Assembly: GCA_026770585.1 (NCBI GenBank)
Contig: MU646604.1
Location: 187,807 to 199,008, forward strand
Direction of reading: 5' to 3'
Length of the DNA stretch: 11,202 bases
Source of the DNA: Baffinella frigidus
Lineage: Eukaryota; Cryptophyceae; Cryptomonadales; Baffinellaceae
The notes beneath the pieces are model-generated. The model saw only the letters and a program-made list of their open reading frames with translations. It searched no databases and was not told the origin of the DNA. Positions 10,783-11,202 of this stretch are shown one piece after another (the first letter of the stretch is position 1; each line of letters opens with the position of its first letter). Made by a program: the position numbers and the translations under genes.

Positions 10783-10824
10783 TTGGTCACCTATCTCGGG
10801 TTGTAACCCGAGATACGTGACCAA
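10783..10824. repeat. 20-bp hairpin, 2-nt loop
   Basis: TTGGTCACCTATCTCGGGTT (10783-10802) pairs with 10805-10824 with one mismatch and only GT between, so it is almost a full palindrome. Just upstream, TGTGTAGTAATTTTC (10752-10766) is identical to the inner arm of the foldback at 1278-1438. Confidence 0.9.
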
Positions 10825-10914
10825 GCCTTCCCGTGACTGGTACTAAATGTAACAACCCCACATTTAAAATGGTCCCACTTCCAGCCTCGAGTGGGACACC
10901 TGCACACCACCGCC

Positions 10915-10956
10915 ACCCCCTAAACCCCAACCCCCAACCCCTGAACCCTGCACCCT
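10915..10956 (+). repeat. Degenerate telomere-like patch
   Basis: CCCCCTAAACCCCAACCCCC and CCCTGAACCCTGCACCCTG, ahead of the second CAGGTGCCCG block. Confidence 0.8.
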
Positions 10957-10990
10957 GGATGCTGACCCCGAACTCCTCGGTTGTGGAAAT

Positions 10991-11105
10991 CAGGTGCCCG
11001 CTAGTGGACGTGAGGCACATGCACACCACTACCGACGAGACGCAAGGCCTCCCGCTATACCAAGCCAAGGTTGCCCCCCCCCCCAGAGAGAGAGAGAGAG
11101 GGTGA
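10991..11105 (+). CDS. Exon-like block, CPLVDVR copy 2
   Basis: After GGAAATCAG the frame reads CPLVDVRHMHTTTDETQGLP then LYQAKVAP before a C-run and GA microsatellite. The 28-bp DNA core, CAGGTGCCC..T.GTGGACGTGAG-type, repeats 10659-10686. The frame from ATG 10833 (90 codons) contains it but starts inside a hairpin-flanking spacer and reads through a telomere-like patch, so only the part after 10994 is credible. Confidence 0.35.
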
Positions 11106-11202
11106 GGGAGGGAGAGTGTGAGAGAGGGGAGAGGTGGAGTCGTACTGCGGACGGGTCCTGCTCTCTCTCTCCCCCCCTCCCCCTGCTGTCTCTCTCTCTC
11201 TG
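11076..11202. repeat. GA and CT microsatellites at window end
   Basis: C-run, then GAGAGA to about 11130, a unique GGTGGAGTCGTACTGCGGAC stretch, then CTCTCT/CCCC to the end. The GA and CT tracts are mutually complementary and could fold back. No gene. Confidence 0.9.

Overview
The window looks like nuclear DNA of a protist or alga, probably one whose telomeric repeat is the plant-type heptamer CCCTAAA/TTTAGGG. Degenerate telomere-like blocks occur at about 1938, 3361, 5607, 6643, 7364, 8241 and 10918. No operons, ribosome-binding sites, tRNA, rRNA or phage genes are visible. Candidate coding blocks are short and lie almost all on the + strand. Several start after CAG-type acceptors and a few end at AG/GT donor-like sites. 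I cannot name the organism. Dinoflagellates and some green algae have similar interstitial telomere-like tracts, but nothing here decides between them.

Layout. 1-514: a 33-bp direct repeat, then eleven copies of a 22-bp TTGACTAG repeat decaying rightward. 515-1225: exon-like fragments. 1278-1597: two long hairpins. 1589-3100: a diverged repeat family that repeatedly encodes a RESMPLFAYQYAP-like peptide. 3160-4300: further exon-like blocks; one copy of a triplicated segment is split by two small inverted-repeat elements. 4364-5018: four copies of a segment encoding VHVRDSHGGDPKVTIRV. 5100-5780: exon-like ORFs, a 38-bp tandem repeat and two hairpins. 5634-6465: up to six copies of a segment beginning CAGATGGG, plus a CTAT microsatellite. 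6540-7375: heptamer satellites and two related ORFs, one carrying a 182-bp hairpin. 7376-8165: AAACACT, 49-bp and AACCCTC satellites. 8168-8584: small duplicated exon-like blocks separated by telomere-like spacers. 8622-10697: a long open frame (686 codons from its first GTG) for an acidic Ala/Glu-rich low-complexity protein. 10698-11202: a duplicated exon tail, a 20-bp hairpin, a telomere-like patch and GA/CT tracts.

How it fits together. I recognise no protein family by name. The repeated theme is a short coding-like segment amplified two to six times locally, with copies differing largely at third codon positions in one frame. That suggests duplicated exons, or fragments of genes once under selection, now largely decayed. 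Small foldback elements have landed inside some copies, and the undisturbed sister copies serve as empty sites. The best supported insertion is at 4091-4278, with a TA duplication and CAGTG ends as in Tc1/mariner-type MITEs. Everything was read by eye; identities and counts are approximate and no database was searched.
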